Positions 1-10,137 of a stretch of 64,000 nt of DNA are shown here, piece by piece. How positions within the stretch are numbered: position 1 is the stretch's first letter; each line of letters starts with the position of its first letter. The translations under genes and the position numbers were made by a program. Origin of the DNA: Archegozetes longisetosus. Lineage: Eukaryota > Arthropoda > Arachnida > Sarcoptiformes > Trhypochthoniidae. The DNA is taken from assembly GCA_018873245.2 (NCBI GenBank), contig JAEMBT020000009.1, positions 5,681,180-5,745,179 on the forward strand, in the 5' to 3' direction. Under the pieces are notes generated by a model. The model searched no databases. It saw only the letters and a program-made list of their open reading frames with translations, and was not told where the DNA came from.

Positions 1-1964
1 CATCGTTTGCTACTTTTACCCTGAAACCGGTTTCGCAATCTGCATAAAATTTTAAGTTTAAAATAAGCATCGTAATTTTCCCTCAATACTTTTACTATTA
101 TTTCTCAATTTTTCTCTTAATTATATACAGTTAAGTTAGTATATATAGATAAAAGTTTTAGTTTTCAAATAAAAACATTGATTTTAATGTTAGAAATTTA
201 ACTATAAATTTGCTTTATTGCTTGTTAACCTTTGTCTCATAAAGTATGTTAAAAACTTTGAACTTTTTCGTCTGCCTCTATAAAACTGTTCAAATTTATC
301 CTGAGTTAATAACTGTACTTATCTTTATATAATTCATTTGTATTTCTTTAGTTATTTGCACAAGTTTTCAAACTTATTTGTAACAAAGGTCTACAGTTGG
401 CTTATGAGATTTTTCAGTTAGGGTATTACTACCGCCTCCTATTCCGAAAGCCTACCAAAAAAGTCAGACTAAACATTACCAAACTAGTGGCTTGTCTCAG
501 ATTTGGTCAACAATATCAATTTTGGATGTACTGCCAATTGGTCGTAGAATATAGGAGTGTTTTTAGTCAATTTCTCAGGAAGTATGCATCCTATAATCAC
601 GCGACTTTTACCAATGGACTCTACTCATTGAGACCTTTCTTTTGAGACCCATATTGTGGGGGTGGAGTCAGTGGGAGTGGCTAGAATAAAAATGGGCGTG
701 GTTCTATATCGGGTGGACGGAGCCTCATGGCGGTGACCTCTTTGGACTCGTCTCATAAAGTACTATCAAATGGCACTATCACCCGATTTTTATAGTCGAG
801 TGCCACAAAACTTCCCGGTTAACCTTCTATTCTAATAGTTTTCTATCATTTAATAATATTCAAATTGTATGCGAATAGCACATAAACTTGTTATTATCAA
901 TGAAAAGTGATCTTAATTGTTAAAATTTTGATCTTTGAGTATGACTAAAGCGCACATTATTCTCGTAAAAATCAGTATTTTTAGTATCTCATTTTATTTA
1001 TAAATCAGAAATTTATTTGAAAATATTTTTCATGAGTTTTAATTGAATATTAAATCTTTGAACATCTCATCTACTATTATATGCAGTCCAATTTTTGTTT
1101 ATAAGTTATTTCACAGTTTTCTAAGTATTATATCATGAAATACAATCATTTTACATTTCATTTGATATCCAATGTTAGTGATTTGATCAAAAGCCGATTA
1201 TTAATTTTGTTTTTAACCCGTGGTCACTAAATAGTTAATACCGTAGTTAAGAATAATTGTGTCTATCTCAACTTTTCAGTTTTTTCTGTAAAACATTAGA
1301 TTTAGCGTTTGTAAAAGTTTTTGAAATTTTCTTCGTAAAAAAATCAATGCAAAACATTTCAACTTTTATTTCAGCTAAACCTATTTTAAATATTAATAGC
1401 CTGACTAAATCTATATTTCTAGGAGTTTTCACTAGAATTTTAATCTACGATGAAGACATCAGAAAAAAATCGTACTCTACAACTAAGATTTATAGGGTAA
1501 TAAAGGAAAAGCTTATCCAAAATAATACATCTAATTACAACTAATACTGTAAGGTCAAAGCCAATGATTTAGTTTTGGTTTTACAACATTGATGCGAAAA
1601 CATTCTGATTAAACTTCTATTCCCGTACAATTAAAAGTTTTATGATTCTTATGGATGTTAAAAATGATTTCGGAGTTAGAGTATTCTTAAATTTTCCAGA
1701 CTTCGGGAAATAGATTTTCATAAAGTTAAAAATCAAAGATCGATTTTGTATTTCTGTTCAGAAGCTCTTTGATTAAAAATTATTCAAATTCACTTTAACA
1801 GACATCAATATTTTTAGCTTTACTCATAAAAAGTTTATTAGATTGTATTTTATGCTACAGGAATATATTTGTTGCCATGGCTAACGAAAATTAATTCATC
1901 GAGTCATTAATATAAAAGCGTTTCGTGAAGCAATTTTGTAAAATGTTCACTTTAAATAATAGCA
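1..1964. other. No supported gene; AT-rich intergenic DNA
   Basis: I see no convincing gene here. The stretch at about 370-780 is richer in G and C than its surroundings and carries an open frame at 397-645 (plus) that begins at TTG, has no recognisable motif and no splice-site support. A GC-rich tail (about 650-740) has several GGGCGTGG- or GTGGAG-like words. A 95-codon frame at 1257-1544 also lacks an ATG and any motif. Frames of this length arise by chance in AT-rich DNA. Confidence 0.5.
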
Positions 1965-2140
1965 ACTAATATATGGTTGTGCTCAATATTAATAAAATAT
2001 TTATTGCTGTGGTAGAAATATTTCTGTATTATTGAGAAATGAAAATGATGATCAAAAATCTAAAGGAGATTTAAATTAATACTTGAGTAATATATTTGTT
2101 ATGCCGTTCTGATTCGAGCTCATGAACCTAAACGCATAAC
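1965..2140 (+). repeat. Dispersed repeat, copy A
   Basis: This stretch is a diverged direct copy of about 14545-14720. Matching words in the same order include GGTTGTGC/GATTGTGC, ATTGCTG-GGTAGAAAT, ATCAAAAATCTAAA-GAGATTT and AATACTTGAGT/AATGCTCGAGT. The shared order over about 170 bp points to a common repeat family, not chance. The family was not identified, and neither copy has an open frame. Confidence 0.55.
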
Positions 2141-2930
2141 TGGGGACTAAAATTAACTATTTATCCAGAATTCTGAAACAAATATTCTATTAAAATCTTA
2201 GTAATATTAGACTTTGTTTGATTGCAATCTTTTATTCTCTTGAAAAATTATAAGTATTTAAAATAATATTTGATGACAAATATATAATAGAAATATTGCA
2301 TAAGATTTAGACGTGATTTCATTATTTGATTGGCAAAAAACATATTACAAACATATTTGAAGGTTTTCACATTTTAAAATATTTTTACTTCTTTCTAACA
2401 CTCTTTTTCTTTCGCTCAGAGGCATAATGAGGTCCTCTCCTCGAGGCCTCCGCCCAAAGACTAACTCTCTTCGAGTTTTTTTAACACATTTTATATAAAC
2501 AAAATAGATCTAAATTGTTATTCTTTTAAAATATTCACCGCGTTTCGTAGCAAACGTTAATACAATGATAACCTTGAAAGCGTTAGTAAAGCATTGCATA
2601 AAATATAAAGCATTTTAAAGATAACTGTTTGACAAACTATTTTAAAAGAATGAAAGTTTTAAAATCAGAAAATTTATATCTGCATAACATATCGGTTCCC
2701 CGACATAAAATCGATTAAAAATATTGAATGAAAAAAGGTCGAATTAATAATATCGAAAAAAAGAGATTGAATGCTAGATAAGGCAGTATATAATATTACT
2801 TAAAATTTGAATCAATTTTGTTTATACATTATACTCTTATTTTCATTTTAATTGACTTTTTCTGTGAAATTATATACTATAAAAGCTCTATATAAAGAAC
2901 ACTCAAGGAGTAAAAGTTTTTGTTCGTTAT
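2141..2930. other. No gene seen
   Basis: AT-rich DNA without a supportable reading frame. A short GC-richer patch at about 2420-2475 contains GAGGTCC and GGCCTC words but folds into nothing I recognise. I checked it as a tRNA and rejected it. Confidence 0.5.
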
Positions 2931-2935
2931 ATCAT

Positions 2936-3185
2936 GCTGTAAAGGGTTTAACAAGATCTTTTGCAAGGGGTATACAGCAAAAACTGCAGAAGCTACAAGT
3001 TTAAAGTAAATTTTATTGAATTCGTTATTAAAAAATGTAAATAAAGGTACAAATTTAATATTCAGTATGACCACCATTTGCGCGACGCACAGCATTAAGT
3101 TTTTCTGAATATGATAAAAGCAAATGTTTCAAATAATTCCGTATCATTTTCAAGTGATTTCAACACTTCGGTTACATGTTTTGTG
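2936..3185 (-). pseudogene. Tc1-family transposase 3' end, remnant
   Basis: Read on the minus strand, the region ends in a frame closing with ANGGHTEY and a TAA stop. This resembles the usual C-terminus of Tc1-like (IS630/Tc1/mariner) transposases, which ends in a GGHTKY-type motif. Upstream residues include VLKSLENDTELF and LLLSYSEKLNAVRR, in slightly shifted frames. After the stop comes non-coding DNA ending in an apparent terminal inverted repeat (about 2936-2975) with the words TATACCCCTTGC and AAGATCTTGTTAAACCC. A relative of this terminus stands inverted at about 9669-9710, and a cousin family is at 10899-11562. The catalytic core is missing. The piggyBac gene that follows on the other strand probably inserted next to or into it. 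Confidence 0.65.
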
Positions 3186-3189
3186 AGCG

Positions 3190-4405
3190 TTGACAGTGAA
3201 AATTTATTTGCACCAGTTTCCGCAACAGCTGATTTATGTTTATACTCTATGGAGTAGAATATATCTGGTTTGTCAATCCGGAACTTCCGATGATCCAACC
3301 ACAAGAGAATCGCGAAAAATGGACAAATTGGCTGCGATAAGGGATATTTGGGATATATTTGTTTGTAACTGCAATAAAGGGTATAATCCTAGCGATCATT
3401 TGACGGTCGATGAACAACTCTTAGGATTTCGCGGTAAATGTTCATTTAAGGTGTATATGAACTCCAAACCTGACAAGTATGGAATAAAATTTTGGTGTTT
3501 ATGCGACTGTAAGACAGATTATGTTGCAAACATACAAGTCTATACCGGAAAAGAGAAGGAAAAACCTGAAAATGAAGAGGGAAAAAGAGTGATTCTTCAT
3601 TTAGTAAAGAGCCTACCAGGCTCTGGATATGGAATAACCACTGATAATTTTTTCACTAACATTCCTTTGGCTGAAGCTCTTCTTGATAAACATCTTACTT
3701 TAGTTGGAACTATGAGAAAAAATAAAACTGAGATTCCAAATGCTATGTTACCATCAAAAAGTAGACCAACATTTTCTTCTCTTTTCTTATTCCAAAAGGA
3801 TAAAACACTCGTATCTTACGTTCTGAAGAAGTCAAAAGCTATTATATCACTCTCAACTGAACATAACGATAACAAAGCTGCAGAAAGTTCGAAGAAATTT
3901 AAGCCCGACATAATTTTGCATTATAATGTGACTAAAGGAGCGGTTGACACTATGGACCAAATGGTGAAACACTATTCTTCGAGAAGAGCTACAAGACGTT
4001 GGCCTCTGACGATATTTCAAAATATGTTAGACATTGCAGCTCTTAACGCATATATTATTTGGACAAAATTATACTCTAACTGGCAGGAAAACAATCAACA
4101 GGACAAACGTTACCAGTTTTTGAAGTCACTCTCTTTGGAGCTGGTTCATCAGTATGTCGAAAAAAGTGCTCTAAATTTTCGAGGAATACCTGCCGTTGTT
4201 CAACATGATATATCATTGGTTGTAAAGGTAGCTATACAATATCCTACACCTGGACCCAGTGAGTCCTCCTCTGGCTCTAGAGGCAGATGTTTTTTATGTC
4301 CTCCTGGTAAAAAAAGTTTCCAGGCTTGAATGTACTAAATGCCATAGATTCGTGTGTAGAGATCACTTTTCAACTATAAAAATGTGCGATCAATGTAGAG
4401 AGTAA
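3190..4405 (+). pseudogene. piggyBac-family transposase, 5'-truncated and frameshifted
   Basis: This encodes the catalytic part of a piggyBac-type (DDE_Tnp_1_7) transposase, which cuts and pastes DNA at TTAA. The long frame shows family landmarks in order: YNPSDHLTVDEQLLGFRG with the first catalytic aspartate, PDKYGIKFWCLCD, then LPGSGYGITTDNFFTN with the second aspartate in the TTDNFFTN box, LVGTMRKNKTEIP, and VDTMDQMVKHYSSRR with the later acidic residues. The frame stops at 4327-4329. Reading on by one base from an A-run near 4310 restores a cysteine-rich C-terminal domain (CTKCHRFVC and MCDQC) that stops at 4403-4405, so one small frameshift separates the DNA-binding tail from the core. 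The N-terminal 150-200 residues typical of the family are absent, and the start shown is only where the open frame begins. A likely 3' end lies at about 4500-4541. Confidence 0.85.
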
Positions 4406-4499
4406 ATATTGCATTTTGTTTCTTATTAATGTGGAATAAAACTAAAAAGGTTTTGTGCAAATTCATTAAACTGTTTAAAAGAAACTTTTAAAAAAAGTA

Positions 4500-4541
4500 T
4501 CTGCGGTTGACATTTGTCACCATTTTGGGCATGCGAGAGTT
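4500..4541 (+). other. Probable piggyBac 3' terminus and TTAA target
   Basis: About 95 bp after the restored transposase stop, the sequence ends in GGGCATGCGAGAG followed by TTAA (4538-4541). Read inward from the TTAA, the terminus begins CTCTCGCATGCCCA. That resembles piggyBac-type ends, which abut TTAA and often carry a GCATGCCC-like word. The matching 5' terminus was not found because the 5' half of the element is lost. Confidence 0.45.
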
Positions 4542-4631
4542 AATAACAATGAGTACTACTTCATTACACGACAATTATCTAAGGATGGATCTATAGCCCA
4601 TCGTTCGATAGACTAATCTCATCCTGTGTTC

Positions 4632-4655
4632 ATATATATATATATATATATATAA
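4632..4655. repeat. (AT)n microsatellite
   Basis: About eleven uninterrupted AT units. Confidence 0.9.
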
Positions 4656-4797
4656 AATACAGTCGCGAATCAAAACTTAGGAGAGTGGAATAAAAGGTGA
4701 ACCGAATCTACGAAAGGAGTCATAACAAGACAATATATATCAACAATTAAATAAAGGCAGATAATTAGGAATCACTTTTAATAAACAACACTTTGAA

Positions 4798-5219
4798 ATG
4801 ACACAACTGTTCACAAATCACGGTAATTTCAATGGCTACTTAAAAAGAATTGAAATTAGAGAAAATTCGAGATGCTATCGGTGCAAAGCCGACCATAGAG
4901 ATGCAAAGCATGTAATATACGGGTGTGAAAAATATAGTCAACAGCGATCAAAATTGAGGAACAACTGTAATAATTATGTAAATCAGTGGCCATTGAGTCT
5001 TAAGGAACTAATAGATAAAATACACTTCTTATTTTGAAGAGTTTTGTAGATATGTAGTTTATTAATATATATTCATGTGTCTCTAATTAATCATAACATC
5101 TAAATTTATTAATCTAATTAAATTGTAAGAGAAACTTTGTAGATAAAAAAATTCAGGCTCCTGTTGTATGCATATTGTATGTAGGGTAGGAGCCAGTAAA
5201 TAAAATTTATTTCTAAAAA
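4798..5219 (+). mobile_element. 3' end of a non-LTR retrotransposon
   Basis: The frame 4798-5037 begins LFTNHGNFNGYLKRIEI and continues with C-YRC-KADHRDAKHVIYGC. This matches the C-terminal region of R1/Jockey-type non-LTR polyproteins, where an HG-F--YL-R- motif precedes a CxxC...H...C zinc-binding cluster (usually written as ETAEHVLFEC-like). The reverse transcriptase and endonuclease are absent, so this is a 5'-truncated copy, the normal result of target-primed reverse transcription. After the stop come about 180 bp of 3' UTR, an AATAAA-like signal (GTAAATAAAATTT, near 5195) and a short A-run at about 5214-5219. CCTAA repeats follow directly. R1-clade families such as TRAS and SART insert specifically into TTAGG telomere repeats, so the junction suggests a telomere-targeting element; that is an inference. 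Confidence 0.7.
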
Positions 5220-5220
5220 A

Positions 5221-5236
5221 CTTAACCTAACCTAAC
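5221..5236 (-). repeat. Interstitial TTAGG repeats
   Basis: CTTAACCTAACCTAAC is a short run of the arthropod telomere unit (CCTAA on this strand). It directly follows the A-tail of the non-LTR fragment. Confidence 0.75.
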
Positions 5237-5548
5237 AAAATATTTTCGAAGTACCTGAAATTTGACTCAAAATTACAATTGCTGTCAAACATTGTAGCAC
5301 TAATTCAATCCTGAGTCAAACTGAAATTTCTAAAATTGAAGAACTTTTGAGAAAACGGAAAGAATTATATTTTAACGCTTATTCTACACTACAGCGCGCT
5401 ATGTGAATAAAACTCAATTCACTCAATAATCAAATTTCAATTTATTTACTCAATTCCATAGAAATAAAAAAAATCAATTTTCACTACATTTCAGTAGATA
5501 TAAACTATTTTTGCATTTAGTTATTGAAAAATTGTAAATCTTTCATTT

Positions 5549-6627
5549 TCATTGATCTTTATTCAATATCTTCACATTTCCTTTTTTATACGAGGATTTA
5601 TAAAAGTTCCAGAACATCCAGAAAAATAATGGACTCTGAACCCAAGCTTTAAATTATGACCAGAATTGAGAAAATTGAAAAATTATCATTTAGCAAATAA
5701 TGCTATTAAATCAATGTCTGAACTTACAGAGCCAATAGACTGATGGTGGATAGCCATTACTCAAGAATAAGCTGAAAACTCCCCATGTAATGAATAGAGC
5801 AAATTGTGTTAATTGGAGTTGTGTTATGTACTTCTTCCACCACAAATACTTTTGTATTCTTGGACCCAAAGCTGCCAAAGCGTAATACGAATACATAATT
5901 ACATGAACCTATAAGTTGAAAATGACATCAAAATAGAGTACTAGTTAGGCAAACAGATTTATGATTAGGTGAATCTTTAAGTTGGATAAAATACAGTATA
6001 TTCATATTTAGTGAGCAAACAATTTTCTATCGGACTTCCTAGTCATCCGAATCTTTATTTTTGGATACATACAAACGAATTAAGTAAAGAGAATATTGCA
6101 AATGGCGGTGCCATTGGTACCACTTTAATGACCATCCATATAACAACAGGTACCATAAAGTGATGATATAAGTGAAGAAAGCTTATTTGAGAATTTTTCT
6201 TACGTAATACAAAAAATATAGTATCTAATAAATCAATGAATTTCGTATACAGATAATACATTTTCTGGTTTATTTCTAATTGAGTTTGTTCTGATACGTC
6301 ATCTCTGGACGGAAGATCAAATTCAAATATTTTCTTTCCATAGTCGAGCCATTTTATGGATAATATGAAAAAGTAAGCATTCGATATGACCATAAATATA
6401 TTATAGAATAATAACATGCTCTTCAACTCAAAAGGTCTTCAATTTTTCATCATATTTGGACCAATTATTGTGACAAATAAGAGCCAAATGCTCAAAATTA
6501 CAGCTATTACTTCTGGTCCTCCATCCACCAATTGATAATTCTTAACTTTTGAATCAGTTATATCTTTCCAATGTTCATAGAAATAATAGAAAAATGTTGT
6601 GGTCGAAGAAGATTCTGTTGAAGTCAT
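5549..6627 (-). CDS. ELOVL-type very-long-chain fatty acid elongase (one in-frame TGA)
   Basis: This encodes an ER membrane 3-ketoacyl-CoA synthase that adds two carbons to long acyl-CoAs. I read three exons on the minus strand: 6627-6073, 5908-5728 and 5646-5549, with donors GTATGT and GTAAGT and acceptors TATAG and AAAG. All joins keep frame and give about 277 residues, the usual ELOVL length. Landmarks include a hydrophobic N-terminal segment, RPFEL, the [16 protein letters not shown] box, the catalytic histidine box [18 protein letters not shown], and [16 protein letters not shown] near a lysine-rich tail ending NKDQ. The ATG at 6627 begins MTSTESS. Codon 63 is TGA (6441-6439), where the family usually has a basic residue before RPFEL (one CGA-to-TGA change would explain it). 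The rest of the gene looks intact. It may be a recent pseudogene, a polymorphic null allele or a sequencing error. A foldback repeat begins 74 bp upstream. Confidence 0.85.
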
Positions 6628-6700
6628 ATCTGATGGAAATTATTTTGAAAATACTTCCAATCTCTAAGATTACTTAGAACAAAATGAATGTCGCCCTTAA

Positions 6701-7375
6701 ACTTGAAGAGAATGAAACGTAGAAATAAGAATGAAAAAATGAGGAACTTTTGGTTCGCTCATATTTTCTTTCTCTCTCCTAATTAGATTTTCCTCTATAT
6801 AAACACTAATAACTTAATGATAGTGTACTGTATGATTTCTTGAGGATAAATCAGAGTCTTATTGCACAAGTGGTGAAAAATTGACACAACAAAATATTTG
6901 CTTGCGTTTCATAGTTAAATACAGGGAAACGAGATATGTGTTCATACATATACACATACTGAGTCAAAATTAATTTTATTAAATAATGTATATTTTTTCT
7001 GAGAACTTTTCCAAAGCTATAAAATGATTAGTAAATAGCTTAACTCCAAATGCATAATATCCATCAAAAGACAAGTTCGAGATTTTTCAAATAAAATTTC
7101 TCTTAATTATGAACACTTTGACTCCATCATTAACGCATATCTCGTTTCCCTGTATTTAACTATGAAACGCAAGCAAATATTATTTTGTTGCGTCAATTTT
7201 TCACCACTTGTGCAATAAGACTCTGATTTATCCTCAAGAAATCATACAGTACACTATCATTAAGTTATTAGTGTTTATATAGAGGAAAATCTAATTAGGA
7301 GAGAGAAAGAAAATATGAGCGAACCAAAAGTTCCTCATTTTTCATTCTTATTTCTACGTTTCATTCTCTTCAAGT
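6701..7375. repeat. Foldback repeat 1, arms of about 240 bp
   Basis: Bases 6701-6938 and 7135-7375 are near-perfect reverse complements around a spacer of about 195 bp. Both arms carry the words CTTGAAGAGAATGAAACG, AACTTTTGGTTCGCTCAT, GTGTACTGTATGATTTC and ATACAGGGAAACGAGATA (one in each orientation). Only scattered differences are visible, so the duplication is young or under gene conversion. No open frame is present. It lies just upstream of the elongase start. Confidence 0.9.
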
Positions 7376-7980
7376 ATGTGCCCGACGTAGACATATAATA
7401 TACACCATTGGAATCTTACTGACCATACTTATCCACACTCGAGGTTATTCAAATTCATTCAACGTCATTTAATTTTTTAGACTTTGAATGTTGAATCTCG
7501 GGTTTGACTCTAATACAGAATATATTTTAATTAACATTTATGTAGAATAAATCGCTTAAAGTGATTTCAGATATATAATAACTAGGACGTACTGCTTAAA
7601 AATCTTTTCGTATTGTGTTATGTTCATTATAAGACTCTTGGTGTCATTTAATCATAAAGCTATAGCTTGTTAGTTCATAAAAAGACGCAGAATCGAAGAC
7701 TATTTCTTATCAGTGTATCACAGAATTTTTTGCGTTATAATAGTTGAGGAAAAATACGAATTTAGTCTATCTAAAATCGTTCAAGCAATTAATCCTAGGT
7801 AAATGTTAATTGAAATACATTCGGTATTAGAGTCAAACCCGAGATTCGATATTCAAAGTCTAAAAAATTAAATGACGTTGAATGAATATGAATAACAGCC
7901 TCGAGTATGGACTTGCTTGATAAGTATGGTCAGGAAGATTCAAATGGTGTATATTCTATGTCTACAGCGGGCACATACTC
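7374..7980. repeat. Foldback repeat 2, arms of about 170 bp
   Basis: Bases 7374-7544 and 7802-7980 form a second inverted repeat, immediately adjoining the first. Shared words are GTATGTGCCCG, AATATACACCATT, TCATTCAACGTCATTTAA and TCGGGTTTGACTCTAATAC. The arms are more diverged than those of foldback 1, and the right arm carries a few small insertions. The spacer (about 260 bp) has no recognisable gene. Confidence 0.85.
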
Positions 7981-8253
7981 ACTCACATTGAAGAAATTAG
8001 ATGAAAATGATCTGAAAGTAACCATCTGAAAGTGATCTCAAGGTCATATGTTTTTGTTTCAAATTGTTGTGTTCTGTTTGTTAAATAAGGCTCGAATCGA
8101 AATTCGACTTACTAAAAAAGTCGAATTTTCACGTTGACCTCGGATGACCTCGAGTATGATCTCAATCGACTCGTATGGTCGAGACGAGTCCAACAATGTA
8201 TAATTTGTGCTAATCAGATTCGTTATAAGTGATGTAATCAATTTGGAGGGGTG

Positions 8254-8277
8254 TGGCCTAATTAATTAATTAGGCCA
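8254..8277. repeat. 24-bp perfect palindrome
   Basis: TGGCCTAATTAA followed by its exact reverse complement, with no spacer. It could form a cruciform or bind a dimeric regulator. No other copy was noticed. Confidence 0.85.
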
Positions 8278-8467
8278 TATAAAAAAGAAATGTACTCATT
8301 TCATTAACTATTTATCCCGTTATATTTGGGAAACCAATATATTTCTGTTTGGAATAAATCTTAATAACTGATTTTTTCATAAATGGCGTTCACTGAACTT
8401 TTCTCCAGAGATATTAATCGAATTGCATCATTCACCTAAAAACTTAAAGTTCTACTTTTAATTGAAG

Positions 8468-8799
8468 CTGGAAAGAAGGACTGTTATTGGATCGACATCA
8501 GATATCATTGCAAGAGAGAAGACGACTACTAAATTTGGTATTTGTATTACTCCTGATGAACTAGATCAGCTTTTGACAATATGATGAAATTGAACGAATA
8601 CTCAATAGAAGGAGATAAAAGAATACTCACGTTCAAGAAAAACGATAAGAACTTTATTTACGACTTGACTCTTCGAAAATTTGATGGCAAAGAATCACCA
8701 CTATCCCTCACCCACAACGAAATTAAAAAGATTAATTTTATGAGTGATAAAATATTCGCTAAATGCAATTTTAATAAGTCTAATTATATTACAAATTAA
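8468..8799 (+). pseudogene. Degraded unrecognised coding remnant
   Basis: Two adjacent open segments on the plus strand look protein-coding. The first (about 8468-8583) reads ERRTVIGSTSDIIAREK and TTTKFGICITPDELDQLL before TGA. The second (8581-8799) begins MMKLNEYSIEGDKRILTF and continues to NEIKKINFMSDKIFAKCN before TAA. A single-base shift at the junction would join them through a QYDEIERIL-like stretch, so this appears to be one gene broken by frameshifts. I do not recognise the family. A DNA-binding or transposon-derived protein is possible but unproven. Confidence 0.4.
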
Positions 8800-8959
8800 T
8801 TCACAAATTAAATTTGTACGACGAATTCTATTAAAATTACTGGAAAATAAAAGGAAACACTAATTATTAAAATGATTTTTAATTTTTATTAATATTTTAA
8901 TTAAACGATTTAGCTTTGATATTTAAGATGTCCTCTAGACGTAGCCAATTTAAAGTACA

Positions 8960-9510
8960 GCGCCACAGGAAGTGAAATTTTTCAAATCAGCTGATTTAGG
9001 GAAGTGACGTGTTGTTTAGAGTACGTCCCAGAAAATTAAACATTAAGGACTGCGCAGTCAAAACAGCTGATTTTAGGAAATGACGTCACATTCGAAACTA
9101 TATTTCTAGGATTTCATAGTTTTTGGCATTTCAATGTAGTTAAGCTTAATAATGAATTTTTGATTTAATTATGTTTAGATTATAATTTTCAACTTTATAG
9201 TTCTACTTAGAGTAAAAAAATTCAATTTAAATTTCTAAGCAAAAGGGCTCTAATATTAAAAACATTGTGTCCTAGTCTACAAATATAATGATAATAAACT
9301 TAGGTTAAGTTTGACTTAAAAATTTAATTAAAAATTTAATTCATAAAATTAATTTATAAATTTTAAATATAAGACTAATTGGGTTAGGTTAAGTTAGGTT
9401 AGGATTCACATCACCATAACAGTAGGAAACCGGAAATGACGTCTTCGGATCCGAAAGTGGGCGTGGTTTAACAGGAAGTGGCGTCACAAACCGGAAGTTC
9501 TGGCTAGACA
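8960..9510. promoter_or_regulatory. Cluster of GGAARTGACGTCA-like motifs
   Basis: Within about 550 bp, the word GGAAGTGA or GGAAATGA followed by CGT/CGTCA occurs repeatedly: near 8968, 9000, 9071, 9433 and 9471, with CCGGAAGT near 9490. Two copies follow an AGCTGATTT word in the same arrangement (about 8989 and 9063), which also suggests a small duplicated repeat. TGACGTCA is the classic CREB/ATF site and CCGGAAGT the classic ETS site. The function here is inferred only. Confidence 0.35.
9382..9403 (+). repeat. Interstitial TTAGG repeats
   Basis: GGTTAGGTTAAGTTAGGTTA: about four degenerate units of the arthropod telomere repeat. Confidence 0.7.
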
Positions 9511-9668
9511 AACCAGATATTCTCTACTTATGGTTAGCTATTAGAAAAAACCTGTTTTAAAGCGCAAAATTCAAAATTTTTATTTTGACTGTTTAACTAC
9601 CCAAATCATTTCCATCATGATATTAATTCAAAAATTATTCAATAATATGTTCATATTATCGGTAGTTA

Positions 9669-9712
9669 TTGCTGTATACCCCTTGTAAAAGATCTTGTTA
9701 AACCCTGTATGT
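9669..9712 (+). repeat. Solo Tc1-like terminus
   Basis: GCTGTATACCCCTTGTAAAA and GATCTTGTTAAACCCTG are the reverse complement, with few changes, of the terminus at 2936-2980. No transposase sequence adjoins it, so it looks like a solo end or the edge of a decayed non-autonomous copy. Confidence 0.55.
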
Positions 9713-10130
9713 TATACCGAAAGTTGGAATATATCGACTATTAGAGAGCTTATATTAATTAATAATGTCAATACAATAAATAAAAGTACATATTTTTGAA
9801 AAATCAGTTGTTTTCATCTGAATATTTTTATTATAAATATAAATATCCGAAATTTCTTTTTCTATGAAATGGAACTTCTCCGGGACAATGTCATTTAAAT
9901 TATTAGTTTAAAAGCGTTTTTAAAAATCAAAACATTATATCAGTTTAAAGATGAAAACTTTAATACTTTAATTCTTATGAGAGGTCTATAAAAAAATATA
10001 CCTCATATCGAATTTGTACAAACTTCATTGCATCTGAATATGTTTACTGCATTGAAATGTCTTTAATATCAAGCTTCTACTGTATTTTTTCACTTGATGT
10101 GATGTTTGTTTACTAGTCTCCGAAAATTGC
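9713..10130. other. No gene seen
   Basis: AT-rich sequence without a supported frame or structured repeat. Confidence 0.5.
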
Positions 10131-10137
10131 TAATCAC

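Noticed and set aside
397..645. Open frame of 82 codons in a GC-richer patch
   Set aside because: Starts at TTG, no motif, no splice support; likely chance.
1257..1544. 95-codon open frame
   Set aside because: No ATG at its start, composition like the AT-rich flanks, no motif.
2405..2475. tRNA or other small RNA gene
   Set aside because: No cloverleaf with a T-loop GTTCRA or matching acceptor stem could be drawn.
2936..9712. The inverted Tc1-like termini at 2936 and 9669 as the ends of one 6.8-kb transposon
   Set aside because: The interval contains a host elongase gene, other elements and no full transposase in the right place. Two separate insertions are simpler.
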